Shown in pieces: positions 6,547 through 11,698 of a DNA stretch of 11,698 bases (the first letter of the stretch is position 1; each line of letters opens with the position of its first letter). Origin of the DNA: Gymnopus androsaceus JB14 (taxonomy: Eukaryota > Basidiomycota > Agaricomycetes > Agaricales > Omphalotaceae); assembly GCA_009733575.1 (NCBI GenBank), contig ML770292.1, positions 1 through 11,698 on the forward strand, in the 5' to 3' direction. The notes under the pieces are model-generated. The model was not told the origin of the DNA. It did no database searches and worked only from the letters and a program-made list of their open reading frames with translations. The position numbers and the translations under genes were made by a program.

Positions 6547-9500
6547 TTAATAACATTGACCATGCTCTTCAGATTTAGATTCAGGCCCTGAGGTTTCTGC
6601 AAAAGATTGAGATTAAGGGAGAGAGAAAGGAAATTAAGGGAGTTGCTGAAAGCTCACTACTAAAACATTTGATCCACTCTTCACCATCAACAAAATTTTG
6701 AAGATTGATGGAGACCTTATGAGCTCGGGAAATTAACACTTTCATATGGGGAAACATGAGCCCATCACGATACTCTGGAGGAATCCAGAGAAAAAGGGAC
6801 CCATTTGAGCCACAAAGCCATCCATCAGAAGATAATGTGAGTTGCCTGAAGGCAGGATTTGGCTGCACTTGTTCATGACCAGTATGCCAGGGACAAAACG
6901 ACAAGGAGGATGTGGAAGGTAAATTGGATGAAGCAGCTTTTTGAAATATCAGTTCATCTGATATTCTGGCTAAGTTATATGACCCAGAAAATTTTGGCAT
7001 ACCATCAGGAGAGAATGTAACAGATCTAACCAAGTCTGTGTGCCCTTCCAGTGGGTCTCCTTCTAGCCTGCCATCTTCTGCATTCCAAATTCTGACTGAC
7101 TTATCATATGATCTAGACACAATTCTCTTGCCATCAGGAGAGAATGCAACAGATGTAACTTCAGATGTGTGCCCTTCCAGTGGGTCTCCTTCTTGCCTGC
7201 CAGTTTCTGCATTCCAAATTCTGACTGAGTTATCATATGATCCAGACACAATTCTCTTGCCATCCAGGTGAGAGAATGCAACAGATGTAACCCAGTCTGT
7301 GTGCCCTTCCAGTGGGTCTCCTTCTGGCCTGCCAGTTTCTGAATTCCAAATTCTGACTGAGTTATCACATGATCCAGACACAATTCTCTTGCCATCAGGA
7401 GAGAATGCAACAGATGTAAACCTCAGATGTGTGCCCTTCCAGTGGGTCTCCTTCTTGCCTGCCAGTTTCTGCATTCCAAATTCTGACTGAGTTATCATAT
7501 GATCCAGACACAATTCTCTTGCCATCAGGAGAGAATACAACAGATGTAACCAAGCTGTGTGCCCTTCCAGTGGGTCTCCTTCTTGGCCTGCCAGTTTCTG
7601 CATTCCAAATTCTGACTGACTTATCATATGATCCAGACACAATTCTCTTGCCATCAGGAGAGAATGCAACAGATGTAACCAAAGATGTGTGCCTTTCCAG
7701 TGGGTCTCCTTCTTGCCTGCCAGTTTCTGCATTCCAAATTCTGACTGACTTATCATCTGATCCAGAAACAATTCTCTTGCCATCAGGAGAGAATGCAACA
7801 GATGTAACCCAGTTGTGTGCCCTTCCAGTGGGTCTCCTTCTGGCCTGCCAGTTTCTGCATTCCAAATTCTGACTGAGTTATCACATGATCCAGACACAAT
7901 TCTCTTGCCATCAGGAGAGAATGCAACAGATGTAACCAAAGATGTGTAGCCCTTCCAGTGGGTCTCCTTCTGCCTGCCAGTTTCTGCATTCCAAATTCTG
8001 ACTGACTTATCATATGATCCAGACACAATTCTCTTGCCATCAGGAGAGAATGCAACAGATGTAACCTCAGATGTGTGCCCTTTCCAGTGGGTCTCCTTCT
8101 TGCCTGCCAGTTTCTGCATTCCAAATTCTGACTGAGTTATCATATGATCCAGACACAATTCTCTTGCCATCAGGAGAGAATGCAACAGATGTAACCATGG
8201 ATGTGTGCCCTTCCAGTGGGTCTCCTTCTTGCCTGCCAGTTTCTGCATTCCAAATTCTGACTGAGTTATCATGTGATCCAGACACAATTCTCTTGCCATC
8301 AGGAGAGAATGCAACAGATGTAACCTCAGATGTGTGCCCTTCCAGTGGGTCTCCTTCTTGCCTGCCAGTTTCTGCATTCCAAATTCTGACTGAGTTATCA
8401 TATGATCCAGACACAATTCTCTTGCCATCAGGAGAGAATGACAACAGATGTAACCAAAGCTGTGTGCCCTTCCAGTGGGTCTCCTTCTTGCCTGCCAGTT
8501 TCTGCATTCCAAATTCTGACTGACTTATCATATGATCCAGACACAATTCTCTTGCCATCAGGAGAGAATGCAACAGATGTAACCCAAGATGTGTGCCCTT
8601 CCAGTGGGTCTCCTTCTTGGCCTGCCAGTTTCTGCATTCCAAATTCTGACTGAGTTATCATACTGATCCAGAAACAATTCTCTTGCCATCAGGAGAGAAT
8701 GCAACAGATGTAACCAAAGCTGTGTGCCCTTCCAGTGGGTCTCCTTCTGCCTGCCAGTTTCTGCATTCCAAATTCTGACTGACTTATCATGTGATCCAGA
8801 CACAATTCTCTTGCCATCAGGAGAGAATGCAACAGATGTAACCTCAGATGTATGCCCTTCCAGTGGGTCTCCTTCTTGCCTGCCAGTTTCTGCATTCCAA
8901 ATTCTGACTGAGTTATCATATGATCCAGACACAATTCTCTTGCCATCAGGAGAGAATACAACAGATGTAACTTCAGATGTGTGCCCTTCCAGTGGGTCTC
9001 CTTCTTGCCTGCCAGTTTCTGCATTCCAAATTCTGACTGACTTATCATATGATCCAGACACAATTCTCTTGCCATCAGGAGAGAATGCAACAGATGTAAC
9101 CTTGAATGTGTGCCCTTCCAGTGGGTCTCCTTCTTGCCTGCCAGTTTCTGCATTCCAAATTCTGACTGAGTTATCATCTGATCCAGAAACAATTCTCTTG
9201 CCATCAGGAGAGAATGCAACAGATGTAACCCAGTCTGTGTGCCCTTCCAGTGGGTCTCCTTCTTGCCTGCCAGTTTCTGCATTCCAAATTCTGACTGACT
9301 TATCATCTGATCCAGAAACAATTCTCTTGCCATCAGGAGAGAATGCAACAGATATAACCCGTGTCTGCATGCCCTTGTAGTAGAACTTGCAACTGGGGCC
9401 ACCATGAATTATGACCAGAGCATAGACTGGCCACCCTTGAGAAATATGTGCAGTATGCATTCCTAAGTCTTGATTGTTTTGGAATAAATGGTAATCCTGA

Positions 9501-11359
9501 AAGATACAGATGTGGGGTGGAGTCCACAAGCACCTTTCCGAACACTTCAGCAAATTTTGTTATTTCATTGACCAAAATTTCCAAATCAGCATCAACAGAA
9601 CAAGTCTAGATGGAATTTGGTTAGCCATGAAGGTAGTATCACATTTTATTGTCTACATACCATCCACCGCCTCACATTTTCCATACTTTGAAAAATCACA
9701 TTGACCCTGTTGAGAATGCTCAGAACTTCCATCCAATACAGTGAGAACCCATAGATAAATTTGTTAATCAAATCCATAAGAGACCTGTTAGGTTCTATGG
9801 CTTGTAAATGCTGATCCCAAAAGCAACAAGCATAAGATAGCTCAGGTGTGATATCTTTCACTACCTCAGATGGCAGGTTTGCATTACGCACATATGAGCT
9901 CTTTAAGTTGCACATATTGAAATGTAGTTTCTCAATCATAATTTTTCAAACTTCCAACTGCTAAAATAGTATGTCCCTCTACTAAGTTGATTGCATACTC
10001 TCCACTTCTCTTTCCATCCAATAAAAAATCACGGATTGATGTATGGACTGGCCAGACTGGGATGTCTGGCCTATCTGCTCCCACAAACAGAGATCCCAAA
10101 TATCGGATTACAACATCTTCCTCTTCCTCCTCTTTACCATTTTGCTTGCCATGTGCCAATTTTAAGCTTGCTAATGATACTTGTGAAAGAGGTATAGAAG
10201 CTGCCAAAACTTGTGAAACAGCTTTTTGGTATGCATTCATAATGTCTTCATCACTGGCATCAAAAATAGACTCAAAGATGCTTTTATATAGCTTATCAAG
10301 AGGATATAAATCACTACTGTTTGGGCCAAGTGTCATGAAGTGTAAAAATTTCTTTTTGACATTTACACCTGGTTTATTTATCTGATGCAAAGCATTACAC
10401 ACTGTGAAAGCCCATTGAAAATATCCTTCTGCCATTTTTGCCAATGCTTTACAATGGTCTTCATTCAAAGAATGGTGCCTAATGAAATATTTCATTCTGT
10501 GATGGACAAAATGATAGATATCATCTTCTGTTTGTTTTAATTGAGCCATATCTTCACTCTGTGGAGCATTTGAACAAGTTTGCAAAATGTCTGCAATATC
10601 ATTCTCCAGCCGGGATGTCGCCAAAAAGCAGTAATTCTTTGGGAATTTATATGCTTCTTCAGTTAATGAAGTGATCAAGCTTCCCCTTTCTGCTACATTG
10701 CTGCATTCATCCAATGCATCTATAATAATCACTAATGGGTCACTATGATTCACCATTTTTGCTGGCTTCAAGACAAGATTTTCCCAATTTTCTTTGATGC
10801 TAGTGCTGCTCAGAATGTATGGATCATTGTCCATTGCTTCAATCAAAGCCTCTGCAAAACCAGGCACATTCAGTCCAAGATTATAAGCAATACTCTGAAT
10901 GGCCCGGGTTGCAGTCCGCTCTCCATGGAATGTGCGATTGAAGCAGAAAAATCCACCAAGACAGTTCATCTCCTTGAACTTTTTGCCAATAGTATGGCTG
11001 ATGGCTGATTTACCTGTCCCAGCAGCACCATGGAGAATAAATGCCTGAGGAGTATCATCTTTTCTGTCCATTGCCCATTGAGTTATTTTTTCAATGATTT
11101 GGATTCTGGTTCCCTCCAGACATTCTTTATCTGCCTGAATATGGGCATTGAGATCAGGGTTTAACTTGTTGGCAAGTTTCTGTTTAATATTTTCTGTAGA
11201 ATTAATTTCAGCAACTGCAAAATGGGTTTTAATGTCAACAAATATTTACTTGCCTTGTGGTACAAAGTTATAAGTTGTGCTCTTGTATTGATTTCCTTGA
11301 ACATTACTGAATTCTCCATCATTGATGGTAAAATCGTGAGCATTGGAGAAAGAAGACAT
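6547..11359 (-). CDS. NACHT-WD40 (NWD) NLR-like protein with 18 near-identical WD40 repeats; frame broken by indels
   Basis: Fungal NLR-type receptor: NACHT is a nucleotide-dependent oligomerisation switch, WD40 repeats form a ligand-sensing beta-propeller. Exon 1: 11359-11264, N-terminal motif [20 protein letters not shown]. Exon 2: about 11179 (or 11214) to 9661. NACHT: P-loop GAAGTGKS at 11029-11006, Walker [11 protein letters not shown] at 10735-10706, sensor FLATSR at 10627-10610, then a helical arm and [11 protein letters not shown]. Intron 9660-9606. Exon 3: 9605-6658 with a linker ([15 protein letters not shown]), 18 WD40 repeats and tail [12 protein letters not shown]...[11 protein letters not shown]. 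Intron 6657-6597; exon 4 to TAA at 6549-6547. Lesions: extra A in the A5 run at 9946-9942, extra G at 9360-9358, 11 one-base indels in the array. Allowing for these, all phases agree, giving about 1,535 residues. MSSF start preferred over the in-frame ATG at 11443, because the family motif begins there. Role in allorecognition or defence is inferred from the family. Confidence 0.85.
6597..6657 (-). other. Last coding intron of the NACHT-WD40 gene, 61 bp
   Basis: GTGAGC donor at 6657-6652, CTTAATC as branch point, and a long T/C tract into TTTTGCAG ending at 6597. Splicing in phase 1 gives a short C-terminal tail [16 protein letters not shown] and TAA. Without splicing the frame would read through the intron to TGA at about 6583-6581, giving a hydrophobic tail of similar length. 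The pyrimidine tract and clean phase favour splicing. Confidence 0.55.
7030..9358 (-). repeat. Tandem array of 18 WD40-coding units, 129 bp each
   Basis: Copies of the unit are anchored by ATTCCAAAT (plus strand) at 7082, 7211, 7343, 7473, 7602, 7731, 7859, 7988, 8118, 8247, 8376, 8506, 8636, 8765, 8894, 9023, 9152 and 9281. Spacing is 129 except where indels occur (128, 130 or 132). Each unit encodes [20 protein letters not shown], then [23 protein letters not shown]: 43 residues, with W-N in place of W-D. Units are nearly identical at DNA level, pointing to recent expansion or gene conversion. The five N-terminal units (8765-9358) are free of indels after their first base run. A half unit ([17 protein letters not shown]) follows at the C-terminal end and is strongly diverged. 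18 blades is enough for two or more propellers. Confidence 0.97.
9606..9660 (-). other. Intron between NACHT arm and WD40 linker, 55 bp
   Basis: GTATGT donor at 9660-9655, GCTAAC branch point, CTAG acceptor ending at 9606. It joins phase 0 to phase 0 (RRWM to [12 protein letters not shown]), and the spliced product matches the domain order of the family. Confidence 0.85.
11215..11263 (-). other. First intron of the NACHT-WD40 gene, exact borders uncertain
   Basis: The minus-strand reading frame of the N-terminal motif stops at TAA about 18 bases past the donor, and the NACHT frame opens beyond 11215. GTACCA at 11263 with the excellent TTTTGCAG acceptor ending at 11215 gives 49 bp and contains TTGAC, but joins phase 0 to an exon needing phase 1. 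A second donor, GTAAAT at 11249 (35 bp), also fails in phase. GTACCA with a weaker AAACAG acceptor ending at 11180 (84 bp) keeps phase. Either the 84-bp intron is real or one base is missing or extra nearby. Confidence 0.5.
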
Positions 11360-11574
11360 GATGAAATCGGATTTTGAACAATCGATGATGGTGGTTGATG
11401 TACAAGATAGAAATGTCACACTGTCACAAGTTAAATTAGTCATGCGGATTGATTAAGGGCAGGCTTGGGAAACGTGCTCTGCAACAGGTAAACTGTGACG
11501 CCTATGCTCGGCACACACAATATGCTATACGTCAATGACAACTTTTATTAGATACCTAAAGGCCTCCGACCATG
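11360..11574. other. Divergent intergenic region
   Basis: This segment separates the start of the NACHT-WD40 gene (minus) from a plus-strand TATA promoter. No strong TATA box was seen for the minus-strand gene in the 150 bp above its start. An in-frame ATG at 11443 would extend the NLR by 28 residues; I treat this as 5' UTR. Nothing else stands out. Confidence 0.4.
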
Positions 11575-11698
11575 TATATAAGGCATCTCCCCATTCCAAG
11601 CAGCTCAGTCTTCTTTCTACATGTAGTACAAACTTTGGTTATAAAACCTAGCTACCGATTATATTCTTCAAGTTACTTCCAGTGTTGCAATGCATCCA
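11575..11698 (+). promoter_or_regulatory. Divergent promoter and leader of a plus-strand gene leaving the window
   Basis: TATATAAGG at 11575-11583 is followed by a C/T-rich leader containing CAGTCTTCTTTCT, a usual fungal start-site context, and by a 10-bp palindrome CTACATGTAG at 11617-11626. The first ATG near the end is at 11690-11692, about 115 bp from the TATA box, and reads Met-His-Pro before the window stops. The gene cannot be identified from three codons. It may equally be a transposable element promoter. Confidence 0.4.

Noticed and set aside
6581..8512. 643-residue minus-strand ORF as a gene in its own right
   Set aside because: Much of it is the WD40 array read in a shifted frame ([20 protein letters not shown]); only parts, including its C-terminal portion, are in the true frame.
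7030..9358. CRISPR array or satellite DNA
   Set aside because: The unit is wholly protein-coding (WD40), without spacers, in a eukaryotic gene.
7038..9380. Plus-strand open stretches repeating [25 protein letters not shown]
   Set aside because: They are antisense shadows of the WD40 units; periodicity follows from the 129-bp repeat, and the minus strand reads recognised WD40 sequence.

Overview
The window looks like a repeat-rich accessory region of a mushroom-forming basidiomycete (Agaricomycetes). I infer this from three things: short introns (55-66 bp for the well-supported ones) with GTAAGT/GTATGT donors and CTAAC/CTGAC branch points; a DIRS-type retroelement with RT-RNase H and a tyrosine-recombinase N-terminal domain; and above all a large NACHT-WD40 (NWD, NLR-like) gene whose short N-terminal motif is typical of this group.

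Layout, left to right. (1) Positions 1-620, minus strand: the 5' end of an unrecognised Ser/Ala-rich gene with its TATA box, a first exon and one clean intron, running off the left edge. (2) 621-3745: no intact gene. It holds small inverted repeats, a 60-bp tandem duplication, a polypurine tract followed by what looks like a Ty3/gypsy-type LTR (from 1987), a striking plus-strand accumulation of CGAG motifs (2088-2802) and a TATATAAGG promoter at 2922. (3) 3746-5945, minus strand: a dead DIRS-like retroelement fragment (RT, RNase H, then the N-terminal core-binding domain of a tyrosine recombinase), carrying two nonsense codons and one frameshift and lacking the catalytic recombinase domain. 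(4) 5946-6147: a TGT...ACA element with a TATA box, best read as a Ty1/copia-like LTR abutting the broken end of the DIRS fragment. (5) 6547-11359, minus strand: the NACHT-WD40 gene. (6) 11575-11698: a divergent plus-strand promoter with a TATA box and a possible start codon 9 bases from the window end.

The NWD gene is the main object. It has a short N-terminal motif, a NACHT NTPase (P-loop, Walker B, sensor), a helical linker, 18 nearly identical 43-residue WD40 repeats (129-bp DNA units) and a conserved C-terminal tail. Variation among repeats is concentrated in a few codons: Y/D/H/C and K/N in one loop, and two residues after GHT. This is the pattern of high-internal-conservation WD40 domains in fungal allorecognition NLRs. 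As given, the reading frame is broken by 11 single-base indels inside the array and two upstream, yet I see no nonsense substitution. When the indels are summed, the frame, the downstream splice phase and the stop all agree at about 1,535 residues. So this is either an intact gene with sequence errors in a hard-to-assemble array, or a very recent pseudogene.
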